Assembly: GCA_019454045.1 (NCBI GenBank) | Contig: SKCR01015045.1 | Span: forward strand, 1 to 64,000 | Direction of reading: 5' to 3' | From: Zanthoxylum bungeanum | Lineage: Eukaryota; Streptophyta; Magnoliopsida; Sapindales; Rutaceae | DNA length: 64,000 nucleotides | Part shown: one piece after another, positions 21,823 to 30,982 of the stretch | Position numbering within the stretch: the first letter of the stretch is position 1 | Layout of the letters: each line of letters begins with the position of its first letter | Translations under genes and position numbers: made by a program | The notes under the pieces: model-generated | Told to the model about the DNA's origin: nothing | What the model saw: the letters and a program-made list of their open reading frames with translations, nothing else | Databases searched by the model: none

Positions 21823-23201
21823 TGATAAGTGTATGAAAATGTACTTTGAAACATCACTTATCTAGATTTATTGTTAAGTATTTAGTTATATATTTTATAT
21901 TTTATTACATAATTTCTATCGTTATATTAATTTTGAAATATTTATTACTTAAACTAATTTAGTGATTTTATTTGTAGAAATATTAATACATGGATCCTGG
22001 AACAATTACAAGTGTTTAGGGATGTATAGGACGCACACAAAAGCCGAGAAGGCGAAGAGCAAAGATTGAACTGGCGCCGCGGCGCCACAATCCCATACAA
22101 AATCCCGGGAGTATGGCGCCACAGCGCCATTTGTTAATCAAGAAGTTGGTGTGTGTATTGAATAAAGAAGAAAGCAATCTGGGGGCCAAGTTGCAATTGT
22201 TGACCAAAATAAAAGACTTCACGTGGACATTGCTTAATAAAAGAAGACAATGAGAAGAGAATTAAATGAAGCAAAACACGTGGGCCCAGCTGGTGGACTT
22301 TAGGGTTTCATTGCTTATTATAAAACCATGCAAGAAGTTGACAAACGGGGGGGCTGACTTCGTGAAGTAGCGCTCTTGCTGCAAAAAAACAAAAGAAAAA
22401 ACGCACAGAGCAGTGCGTGGCCGAGAGAGCAGAGCCGAGGGAAAAAGAGAAAACAGAGCCGTGCAGATTCCCGGGATCAGAACCAATGATTTATCCAATG
22501 ATTTCTCTATCTATCTCTGTTGTTTCTTCATCTCTAGCATGCGGAACTAATCTCCTAGGCAAAGCTAAGGGCGAACTCTTGTACCCAACTCTTGTATTCT
22601 TGTTATTTGATTCATGGATGATCTTTTTGATTAATATAATTGTTATTCTATTAATCTCTTTATTCTTTGATTATTTGAAAACTATATTTTATTATTTTTT
22701 ACATATAGATTCTGTCATGCTTTTTCTATGTGTTGTTGGTAAAATTGGTTTGATAGATTAAGGTTGTTTTGCGAGTTGATCTTCTGCTACGGTATTGCCC
22801 GAGGGTATATTGTCGTCGTTAGATAGGTTGTAACGATAACCTTGTGAGTTCTGAACGTAGAGAAGGTTGAATGACAATTACCCTAGAATTTAAACTGGTG
22901 TAGAATTGAATATCTTCCAATTGTGGATTTCGGACGTGAAATCCTCATTGCGTAATTAAATGAATCAATAACGAAATATAAGTAATAGGTACAAGAGGGG
23001 ACCCTGACGCTTTGCTCTTTCTCATTATTGTTAAAATCTTTTAAGCTTTTGAAATCTTTAATTTTCCATCGCAATTTAATCTTCCTTAAATCAGTATTGC
23101 TAATCGTTTTTGTTTAGTAAATCAGTTTTTGTAACAATCTCTCTGTGGAATCGACACCCAACTGTACTGCGATAACCGCAAGACATATTTGGGCGTAATA
23201 A
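21823..23201 (+). repeat. 3' LTR of the Athila-like element
   Basis: 1379 bp, collinear with 16115-17498 with scattered substitutions and short indels; last base pair changed (AATCA to AATAA). Confidence 0.93.
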
Positions 23202-23206
23202 CCTTG

Positions 23207-24300
23207 CACGTTCAACATACCTTAAACTGTTCCTTACACAGCCACACACGCCCTTCATCAACAACCCACCTTCATGTGACACCCTGAACTGCAACAGACT
23301 TCACGCACATAGCACTCCATCCAGCAACCCTACTTCACGTATAGCCTTCACGCCAAAAAGCCCAGAAATAACCCAAAATCGGCCCTCGAATCAACCTTAA
23401 ATAGTAGCCAAAACTGAGATAAAAAATCCCCAAAAACAGCGGAAACAGCGAAAATAGTGAACCTGAGAAAACAGCGAAACAGCGGACCCGTGAAAACAGT
23501 GGGAACGATAACCCTTCCGACACCGTGGAACGCACACTCCCGAAAGCGACTTAAAAGGTAAGACCTGAGGGCACCATTTTATTTATTATCCTTTATTTTT
23601 AGTTATTTTATTATTTTATTCGCATGAGTATTATGAATTGGTGCATGATGTGATTTCCGGGTGAACGAGAATGTGTTCTCTCTTGTGGTATATATGGATG
23701 GAAACCCGGACGTAAATTCCGTAGCCGAATCTGAATGGATGGTATTGCGGTTTGCACTCAGGATACAATGCCACGTATCACTTGAGAGACACACGTATTT
23801 CGTTTCGTCCAAACTTGTATTTGAGCATGATTAGGTTGCTAGTATGTTATTATTTCTTAAGCATGATTAGGTCGTTAGTACGTTATTTCCCTACGTATGT
23901 TATAGTTATTACTTCGCAATAGGAGTTTTATCTACGTTTGCTTAGGTTGTTATTTAGTTTTCATGTTTGATAATTTAACATGTTCGTTGTGTGATATTGT
24001 ATGTTTGCCTTTATGAACGTGAACTAGATCTAGGTTAATCTCGGGCATGTATGTTGTGTAGACTTGGTTAAATTATTACACGAATCCGTTCATTACAAGT
24101 GGCATAAGTAAGGGACCATTCCGAACCCAACGATTTGAGGTATTCCCTTGCGAGGGGTGAGTGCGGCCTTAAATTATTTTCCCGGTTCACACCGGGTGGC
24201 GACTCCATTTTATTTCTCCGGTTTAGTCCCCCGCGGGCTACTCCGTACTCCCAACCGGGCCGCGAGCCCGGAACATCGTCGTCCATTTCTGTGTCCTACA
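23207..24300 (+). repeat. Left LTR of the chimeric element, part 2
   Basis: Collinear with 32282-33367. Contains GGTTCACACCGGGTGGCGACTC and the terminal CATTTCTGTGTCCTACA. The PBS follows at 24302. Confidence 0.9.
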
Positions 24301-24301
24301 G

Positions 24302-24320
24302 TCTAGCGACTCCACTGGGG
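24302..24320 (+). promoter_or_regulatory. Primer-binding site of the chimeric element
   Basis: TCTAGCGACTCCACTGGGG immediately after the LTR, a PBS type used by Tat-group gypsy elements (GCGACTCCACTGGGG). Confidence 0.8.
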
Positions 24321-25190
24321 ATAGAGAATCGGCCCCGAAATAATATCTGTAATGTTTGTGATTTGTGTTTTAAATTAACCATGTCTACTGTGGGTTTAGG
24401 AGTTTAATCAAAGGTATTTTTAAGGGTGGGTAAGTTTGGTGTCTTCCCTCATTCACTACCTTTCTATAAGGAAAAGCTGTGAAGGCACCTAGATAATCAT
24501 TTACTCGTAACCTGTTGTGATGGACTAATTTGGAGGACTCGTTGTTTATTCCTGTCACCAATCGATAAGAGCCTAAGAGGCTAAGGTACTTAAGAGAGCC
24601 TGCTCCACCCTCCATCCGTGGAATCTACAACGGGAAATCCATTTGACAGTCAGTCACACACCATAACTCGTTGGCACGTACCGTAAGGTATAAAAAGGGT
24701 GCGCTCATTTGGTCGCTCGAACCCTTGAGTGGGGAGTCCTAGTTGTGAGCAAACCTTCGTCAGTAGGAGCCTTTGTTTACATTCTTTTAAACATGCATGT
24801 GAACCCTAGTTGTATGACCCATAGAAATCATTTCTCTTATGCTTGTGTTTGGGACCATCGTTATTTGGATTCAATTGGACATTTTGTCAAGAGATATGAA
24901 CTAGTTGGGCCATTTAAACTGGAACGAGTTCGTGTCCTTTGATAATTGGGCCAAAAGCTTCTAAAATGTCGATGGGCCATTTTGTGTTCAGGCCTCTAAT
25001 TATTTGAAGTCGTTTAGCCATGTTATCGTAAAAGTATAAACTTGTTGGGCCTTTTCAACTGGGACAAGTTTGCACCGCGCAATGATGTGATTGAATGCTT
25101 TAAAATGATGATAGGCCAACTTATATATGTATTTTCCGCATCACACGCATCTCAAGCATTTCATGCATACACGCATCATGTTAACCCTTT
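24321..25190 (+). other. Leader of the chimeric element, no gene seen
   Basis: About 0.9 kb after the PBS with no gag motif in any frame. Two loosely repeated stretches centred on TATGAACTAGTTGGGCCATTTAAACTGG (about 24893) and TATAAACTTGTTGGGCCTTTTCAACTGG (about 25035) are about 140 bp apart. The frame at 24709-24942 has no recognisable domain. Confidence 0.6.
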
Positions 25191-25197
25191 TGTGTCT

Positions 25198-25330
25198 TAA
25201 AAGCCATCATAGATATCCGTTGGGTTAAGAAAAAGAAGTTAGAGTATTGCTTGGGAAGATTCAATTCATCAGTAGGTTCATCGCCAAATTGGGAAACAAG
25301 TCAGTGAGACTACCAGATTTAGGAGAGAAT
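25198..25330 (+). pseudogene. Vestige of gypsy reverse transcriptase C-terminus
   Basis: Short reading KAIIDIRW.KKKKLEY followed, after a shift, by GKIQFISRFIAKLGNKSVRL. This resembles the end of the reverse transcriptase palm/thumb in gypsy elements, where a K..AI.DMP...L..L.G.L.YISRFIA.L pattern is usual. Everything upstream of it in pol is missing. The match is short, so the call is tentative. Confidence 0.45.
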
Positions 25331-25489
25331 GAGTTCACCGAGTCGATCGATGTAAGCAGATTGAAGCTGCACTTTACTTGAAGGAAAGAAGACTGAGCAG
25401 TCACCAAGGAAATTGGCGGAAGGCCTAACCCAACGGGATAGGAAACATATATATGCATACACGTAACGCACTTGCAATTCTTGTGTTTG

Positions 25490-25753
25490 TCCTATGTTTG
25501 CAGGTTTTAAACAGATGGGAAGAACTAGCAGGAGGAAACACATGGCGCCAAGGAGCACAATGAGAGTCTCACCCATCAAGAACAGGGAGTATCTCCACAC
25601 ATGTATACGTATACATTACATGCACACGTCTTAATTCTATTGTTTTGTATTCGCAGGTTTTAAAGAATAAAAAGGGAAAGCGGCAAAGATCAAAAGGTGG
25701 CACAAGCACTGAGGACGACATTGAAACCACATTGACAGATGGATTTCGGTCAT
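25490..25753 (+). other. Region with repeated acceptor-like GCAGGTTTTAAA
   Basis: TTTGCAGGTTTTAAACAGATGGG (about 25497) and TATTCGCAGGTTTTAAAGAAT (about 25650) both look like 3' splice sites; the first is followed by an Arg/Lys-rich frame MGRTSRRKHMAPRST. The same GCAGGTTTTA occurs at 20617 in the Athila-like element. It may be a spliced, basic 3' ORF start, or non-coding. Confidence 0.4.
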
Positions 25754-25798
25754 GTCTGGCTGAAGACGATGGATTTAGCGCTAGCAGGGAGGCAACCC
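25754..25798 (+). promoter_or_regulatory. GGGAGGCAACCC motif before LOG
   Basis: GTCTGGCTGAAGACGATGGA, TTTAGCGCTAGCA, GGGAGGCAACCC. Third copy of the motif; LOG follows 630 bases downstream, as it does (about 480 bases) in the minus-strand element. Confidence 0.75.
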
Positions 25799-26087
25799 AT
25801 GCACTTTGTTGCAATTTCTATTTTCATGTTTTGTGTATACATGTTGTAGAATTTTTAATTTTGTGTGTTATTTTTGTAGGTAAAAGCACAGACGGAGCAT
25901 TTTAAGACGGAAGGAATGGTGTTTGGGCAATCACAAAGATGGGAGCTAATTCATTAGTGGTGGCTGAGTAAAGAAAGAATTCTTGAGACGCATCCTAATG
26001 AATTTATACCAAGCGAGTGGCGTATTGAGTACACAATTCTGTTGCCTTAATTATTGCTTTTCCTTTGTTGTTTTTTTTATTATTTTC

Positions 26088-26300
26088 GTAGACAGGATCT
26101 CAGACTTTTTGACCTTTCATGACTTGTTGTGGTGGACAGGATCCATAATTTTTTGACCTTTTAGGACTTCTTTTGGTATTCTTTTATTTTCGTGGATAGA
26201 ATCCACGACTTTTTGATCGCTCACGATTTCTTTTGTTGTTTTCTCTTATTATCGTAGACAGGATCCAGAGACTCTTTGACTTCTCACGACTTCATGTGGT
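26088..26300 (+). repeat. Four tandem units of about 50-60 bp upstream of LOG
   Basis: Four units of GACAGGATC(C).....ACTTTTTGACC.. TCA.GACTT (starting about 26092, 26136, 26193 and 26255), separated by T-rich spacers ending in ATTTTCGTA or ATTATCGTA. The minus-strand LOG copy has a single equivalent unit (GATAGGATCAACACTTTTTGAC), so the amplification is specific to this copy. Confidence 0.8.
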
Positions 26301-26345
26301 TTAGCTAACCGTCGTTCTGTGAAAGATATTAGTGCAATTATTACT

Positions 26346-26372
26346 CACCCCTTTTCAGGTTCTATAAATTCA
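26346..26372 (+). promoter_or_regulatory. TATA-like / splice-acceptor-like sequence before LOG
   Basis: TTTTCAGGTTCTATAAATTC; CTATAAATT is 58-66 bases before the LOG ATG, followed by a pyrimidine-rich CATTCTCTCCTCAACA that could be a transcription start region. The equivalent in the other copy is at 7741-7760. Confidence 0.4.
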
Positions 26373-26427
26373 GCTCAACATTCTCTCCTCAACATATTCA
26401 AATATACATCCAAGTAAAAGAGAGAAA

Positions 26428-27080
26428 ATGGAAGCAACTTCACAGCAGCGATTCAAGAGAATTTGTGTTTTCTGTGGATCCAACACTGGCAATAAATCGG
26501 AATTCATGGAAGCTGCTAAGGAATTGGGGCGAGTCATGGCTGAGAAAAATATACACTTAGTATATGGCGGTGGCAATCTTGGGATAATGGGAAGCATTTC
26601 AAAAGCCGTTCAGGAAAGTGGCGGTCATGTTTAGGGAATCATTCCAAAACCTTTGGCGGACGAACAATTAATTGGACCAACAAATGGAGATGAACGCATC
26701 GTATCAGGTATGTCTGAACGACTCCATGAAATGATCAATACTGCTGATGCGTTTATTGTGTTACCAGGTGGACTTGGTACCCCTGAAGAAATATTCACCG
26801 TAGCATCATGGGCGCATTTAAACATTCATCGGAATCCCATTGGGATACTCAATGTTGAGCATTTCTTCGATTTTCTGTTTGTATTTCTCGCGGAAGCCAA
26901 GAGACATGAGTTCGTCACCAAATATGTGAAGATATTTTTCTTGACTGCGACAAGGCTGAAGAGTTGATTGACCAGATCATAGCCTTTGAACCGAAGCTCG
27001 ACCCCATTCTCTCCAAATTGGACTGGACAGATAGCGATCGTGGCAAGAAGTGTAGATTGGACATTGATCTTAATCGGTGA
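26428..27080 (+). pseudogene. LOG-like: Second retrotransposon-borne LOG, one stop and one 1-base deletion
   Basis: Intronless copy of a cytokinin riboside 5'-monophosphate phosphoribohydrolase. From ATG at 26428: RFKRICVFCGSNTGNKSEF (residues about 8-26, typical plant LOG start), HLVYGGGNLGIMG (about 44-56), a TAG at codon 69 (26632-26634), then GIIPKPLADEQLIGPTNGDE. Further on are MSERLHEMINTADAFIVLPGGLGTPEE with the full PGGxGTxxE signature (26761-26790), FTVASWAHLNIHRNPIGILNVE, and after a one-base deletion near 26950 a tail EELIDQIIAFEPKLDPILSKLDW ending at TGA 27078-27080. Length 653 bp against 654 bp for the sister copy at 7032-7685. The host gene would have introns, so capture went through RNA. 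It cannot make a full protein as it stands; a truncated 104-residue frame (26653-26967) remains. Confidence 0.92.
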
Positions 27081-27960
27081 TGTTTCCTGCTGACCAGGTA
27101 TTATAGACATGAGACATATTTGAAAGTTTGTGCTCTAGTTTAATTGTAAAAATAAAAAAAAAATATGAGTGAGAGAAGTCTTTGACATATGTCCGGTGAT
27201 GACATTGTTTGCTGAAAGGAGAAACCTTAGAAACGATAAGTGCGAGACGTGCTCTCGTCCGATATTCTGAATGGATTGATCTTAGCTAGACTTGTGAGCA
27301 CTTGATTACGGGATCCTAGCAGTAGAAGCCTGAGTGCTTGGCAAGGTGACTAGTTGAAGAGATTGGATTGGTGAATGACCGTTTACCTGGAAGTCCACCC
27401 TGGTTTACTGATGCTATGATATATGATATGGTTGAAAAAAAAAAGTCTCTGAAATAAAAAAGAAAAGAAAAAAAAATAGACCACCTATAACCGATAAGCG
27501 TGAAGCTACCCATCGGCGAGTATTAGGACCACCATGAGGAGAAATGCTACCTTAAAGGGTAGGTGTGTCAGAAAAAGAAAAGAAAAAAAGAAAATTCAAA
27601 ATGAAAAGAAAGAGACAAAAGAAAAAAGACGAAGACAATATCATGTTGAGTACGCTGAAGTAATCACAAAACGTGATTAAGACATCCAGGTTGGTTAGAC
27701 CCACTGGTTCGATTCTCCAAAGCAAAATCATCGAGTTGGCCCACTTAAGGAACAAGCTGCGAAAGAGCCTTAGCACACACACACACTAGGAGTCTAGTTC
27801 AGATCACTTATTCAGACGATCGAAGTTGAGTGTATCAAGTACTTTGAAGGTTCTCTGGTTTTGACACAAAGCATTCGTTGAGGACGAAAATATGTTTAGC
27901 TATTAAGATTGTCTCGCGGGAGCAATATAGTATGTTGAAATAAATCATTTGCATCATTAT
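27081..27960 (+). other. Athila-like 3' untranslated block after LOG
   Basis: No gene. From about 27190 to 27905 it is collinear with 20850-21590 of the Athila-like element (AACGATAAG, ACCGATAAGCGTGAAGCTACCCAT, GAGGACCACC-like, CACACACTAGGAGTCTAG, TTGAGGACGAAAATATGT). The match stops at about 27905, just before the tandem array, marking a recombination point. Confidence 0.75.
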
Positions 27961-28029
27961 CAATCTTTGCCGGGTACGGCACTCTGCGGGTTGAGGCCCA
28001 CATCACTATCAGTCTTTGCCGGGTATGGC

Positions 28030-28420
28030 ACTCCAGGGACGAGGCCCATACCAGTATCAGTCTGGGGGCGAGGCCCATATCACTATCAGTCTGGGGGCGA
28101 GGCCCATATCAGTATCAGTTTGGGGTGATGCCCATATCAGTATCAGTTTGGGGCGAGGCCCATATCAGTATCCGTCTGAGGGCGAGGCCCATATATCAGT
28201 CTGGGGGCGATGCCCATATCAGTATCAGTCTGGGGGCGAGGCCCATATCAGTATCAGTCTGGGGGCGAGGCCCATATCAGTATAAGTTTGGGGCGAGGCC
28301 CATATCAGTATCAGTTTGGGGTCGAGGCCCATATCAGTATTAGTTTGGGGCGAGGCCCATATCAGTATCAGTTTGGGCCGAGGTCCACATCAGTATCGTT
28401 TGGGGATGAGTCTCGAAGGT
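28030..28420 (+). repeat. Tandem family TR-A, block 1 (28-29 bp, about 12 units)
   Basis: Unit GGGGCGAGGCCCATATCAGT followed by ATCAGTYT. Each unit contains GGGC-GAG-GCCC, a 4-bp stem with a 3-base loop. The first units grade into GCCGGGTAYGGCACTC monomers at 27970-28030. Confidence 0.92.
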
Positions 28421-28429
28421 CGAAGCCCA

Positions 28430-28575
28430 TAGCAGTACAGTTCGGGAATAAAGCCCACATTCAGCACAGTTCGGGAATAAAACCCACATTCAGCACAGTT
28501 CGGGAACAAAGCCCACAGTTAGCTCAGATCGGGGATAAAGCCCACCTTCAGTAAAATTCAGAAACAAAGCCCATC
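28430..28575 (+). repeat. Tandem family TR-F (about 30 bp, 5 units)
   Basis: Unit CAGTTCGGGAATAAAGCCCA plus CATTCAGCA, with the last units diverged. Confidence 0.85.
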
Positions 28576-28699
28576 GGTATCGGTTTGGGGGCGAGGCCCA
28601 CATCAGCATCATGCATCCATGCATACATGCATACATATCACATACATACAATTTTTATTTTGTTCGCAGGATTGTAGCGGTAAAGACCATCTCATCAAG

Positions 28700-29150
28700 T
28701 AACAGATGCCGAAAATGGTGCTCCAAAATGGAGCACACACAACAGATGCCGAAAACGGCGCTCCAAAATGGAGCACACACACAACAGATGCCGAAAATGG
28801 CGCTCCAAAATGGAGCACACGCACAACATATGCCAAAAATGGCGCTCCAAAATGGAGCACACACAACAGATGCCGAAAATAGAGCTCCAAAATGGAGCAC
28901 ACACACAACAGATGCCGAAAATGGCGCTCCAAAATAGAGCACACACAGAATAGATGCCGAAAATGGCGCTCCAAAATTGAGCAAACGCACAACAGATGCC
29001 GGAAATGGCGCTCCAAAATGGAGCACACACAACAGATGCCGAAAATGGCGCTCCAAAATGGAGCACACGCACAACAGATGTCGGAAATGGCACTCCAAAA
29101 TGGAGCACACACACAACAGATGCCGAAAATAGCGCTCCAAAATGGAGTAC
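28700..29150 (+). repeat. Tandem family TR-B (40-42 bp, 11 units)
   Basis: Unit AACAGATGCCGAAAATGGC, then GCTCCAAAATGGAGC and CACACAC. GCTCCA-AAA-TGGAGC is a perfect 6-bp stem with a 3-base loop, kept in most units; variation is mainly in the CA spacer and single bases. Confidence 0.93.
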
Positions 29151-29177
29151 AGTTCGAAAATAGACCATTGTCTCATC

Positions 29178-29395
29178 ACTCACCGAAAATGGCACTCCGG
29201 GTATGGAGACACATTATCGATTTTGCCAAGTACGGCACTCCGGGTATGGAAACATCAGATCAGTTTTGCCGGGTACGGCACTCCGGGTATGGAGACACAG
29301 TATCGGTTTTGCCAGGTACGGCACTCCGGGTATGGAGACACAGTATCAGTTTTGCCGGGTATGACACTCAGGGTTGAGGCCCACATCATTATCAG
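29178..29395 (+). repeat. Tandem family TR-C (43 bp, about 5 units)
   Basis: Unit CCGGGTACGGCACTCCGGGT then ATGGAGACACAGTATCGGTTTTG. Contains GCC-GGGTAC-GGC and CTCC-GGGTAT-GGAG pairings. The last unit is a hybrid with the GAGGCCCACATCA part of TR-A/TR-D. Confidence 0.9.
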
Positions 29396-29715
29396 CAGTT
29401 TGGGGATGCTTCCCAGGTTGAAGCCCACATCATTATCAGCAGTTTGGGGATGCGTCCCAGGGCCGAGGCCTACATCACATCAGCATCAGTTGCGGGGATG
29501 AGTCCCAGGGTCGAGGCCCACATCGCATCAGCATCAGAGTCAGGGATGAGTCATAGGGCCGAGGCCCACATCGCATCAGCATCAGTGTCAGGGATGAGTC
29601 CCAGGGCCGAGGCCTACATCACATCAGTATCATTCCCAGGGCTGAGACCCATATCATCATCAGTATCAGTTGCAGGGATGAGTCCCAGGGCCGAGGCCTA
29701 CATCACATCAGTATC
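29395..29715 (+). repeat. Tandem family TR-D (43-48 bp, about 7 units)
   Basis: Unit GGGATGAGTCCCAGGGCCGA then GGCCCACATCGCATCAGCATCAGT. GGGATGAGTCCC and GGGCCGAGGCCC can both form short hairpins. Confidence 0.88.
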
Positions 29716-30170
29716 AGTTTGGGGCGAGGCCCATATCAGTATCAGCATGGGGGCGAGGCCCATATCAGTATCAGTGTGGGGGCGAGGCCCATATCAGTAT
29801 CAGTCTGGGGGCGAGGCCCATACCAGTATCAGTTTGGGCGAGGCCCATATCAGTATCAGTTTGGGGCGAGGCCCATATCAGTATCAGTTTGGGGTGATGC
29901 CCATATCAGTATCAGTTTGGGGCGAGGCCCATATCAGTATCCGTCTGAGGGCGAGGCCCATATATCAGTCTGGGGGCGAGGCCCATATCAGTATCAGTTT
30001 GGGGCGAGGCCCATATCAGTATCAGTCTGGGGGCGAGGCCCACATCAGTATCAGTTTGGGGCGAGACCCATTTCAGTCTGGGGGCGAGGCCCACATCAGT
30101 GTCAGTCTGGGGGCGAGGCCGACATCAGTGTCAGTCTGGGGGCGAGGCCCACATCAGTACCAGTTTAGGG
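29715..30170 (+). repeat. Tandem family TR-A, block 2 (28-29 bp, about 16 units)
   Basis: Same unit as block 1. A run of four variant units, including the shortened GGCCCATATATCAGTCTG and the GGTGATGCCC variant, occurs here (29885-29985) in the same order as in block 1 (28120-28205). Confidence 0.92.
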
Positions 30171-30860
30171 TCGAAGACCCACTACATCATCAGTTCGAGG
30201 GCGAGGTCCCTATTGTCAGCGGTGTTAGGTCGAGTTGTCCAGGGTCGAGGTGCCCCCGTTGTCGGTTGTAGTTCCGGGTCGAGGTGCCCACTACATCATC
30301 AGTTCGAGGGTGAGGTCCCTATTCTCAGCGGTGTTGGGTCGGGGTGCCCAGGGTCGAGGTGCCCCCGTTGTCGGTTGTAGTTCCGGGTCGAGGTGCCTAG
30401 GGTCGAGGTGCCCACTACATCATCAGTTCGAGGACGAGGTCCCTATTGTCAGCGGTGTTGGGTCGAGGTGCCCCCGTTGTCGGTTGTAGTTCCGGGTCGA
30501 GGTGCCCACTACATCATCAGCTCGAGGGCGAGGTCCCTATTGTCAGCGGTGTTGGGTCGAGGTACCCCCGTTGTCGGTTGTAGTTCCGGGTCGAGGTGCC
30601 CAGGGTCGAGGTGCCCACTACATCATCAGTTCGAGGGTGAGGTCCCTATTGTCAGCGGTGTTGGGTCGAGGTGCCCCCGTTGTCGGTTGTAGTTCTGGGT
30701 CGAGGTGCCCAGGGTCGAGTTGCCCACTACATCATCAGTTCCAGGGTCGAGGCCCACCTTTTGTCAGCGGTATTGGGATGTGTCCCAGGGTCGAGGCCCC
30801 CGTTGTCGGTTGCAGTTATTGGGATGCGTCCCAGGATCGAGGTCCACTGCATCATCAGCT
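30170..30860 (+). repeat. Tandem family TR-E (about 90-115 bp, about 6 units)
   Basis: Unit built from CACTACATCATCAGTTCGAG, GGCGAGGTCCCTATTGTCAG, CGGTGTTGGGTCGAGGTGCC, CCCGTTGTCGGTTGTAGTTC and CGGGTCGAGGTGCCCAGGGT. The last units become irregular near 30720-30860. Confidence 0.9.
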
Positions 30861-30982
30861 CAGCGGAGCAGCAGGCAAGTCAGGTGGAAGCTGGTGAGCC
30901 AGGTAAGTAAAAATGCGTTGCATAACTTTGATAGGATTGTCACAGTTACACATTACACAAGTCCCATCAAAGTGGGGGCGAC
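30861..30982 (+). other. End of internal region and PPT of the chimeric element
   Basis: Unique sequence after the array; AAAGTGGGGGCGAC at 30969-30982 is the polypurine tract next to the right LTR. Confidence 0.8.

Larger units (their letters stand above)
16115..23201 (+). mobile_element. Athila-like non-autonomous gypsy element, nested in an LTR
   Basis: 7.1 kb. LTRs 16115-17498 and 21823-23201 begin TGATAAGTGTAT and end GGGCGTAATCA (right copy ends AATAA). TSD CCTTG at 16110-16114 and 23202-23206; the empty site is visible in the partner LTR of the host at 32277-32281. PBS TGGCGCCGTTGCCGGGG 17504-17520; PPT TTGGTTGGGGGTTG about 21809-21822. The interior has broken gag and an inverted protease segment; reverse transcriptase, RNase H and integrase are missing. 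Confidence 0.93.
27961..30860 (+). repeat. Composite tandem-repeat array in the 3' untranslated region
   Basis: About 2.9 kb made of successive tandem families with related monomers (details in the entries below). Tandem repeats between pol and the 3' LTR are known for Tat/Ogre elements and are regarded as seeds of satellites. All long frames here, on both strands, are periodic readings (GRGPYQYQ-, HFGAPFSASV- or GSRCP-type) and not genes. Confidence 0.92.

Noticed and set aside
26428..27080. A functional host LOG gene
   Set aside because: Intronless, with an in-frame TAG and a one-base deletion, and placed between element-derived sequences shared with another retroelement.
28700..29150. CRISPR-like array of 40-bp repeats
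   Set aside because: Units are contiguous without unique spacers, in plant retrotransposon DNA; this is a tandem satellite.
28016..30897. Many long overlapping ORFs on both strands with periodic peptides
   Set aside because: They are open in several frames at once because the tandem-repeat monomers lack stop codons; the peptides are repeats of the monomer and match no domain.
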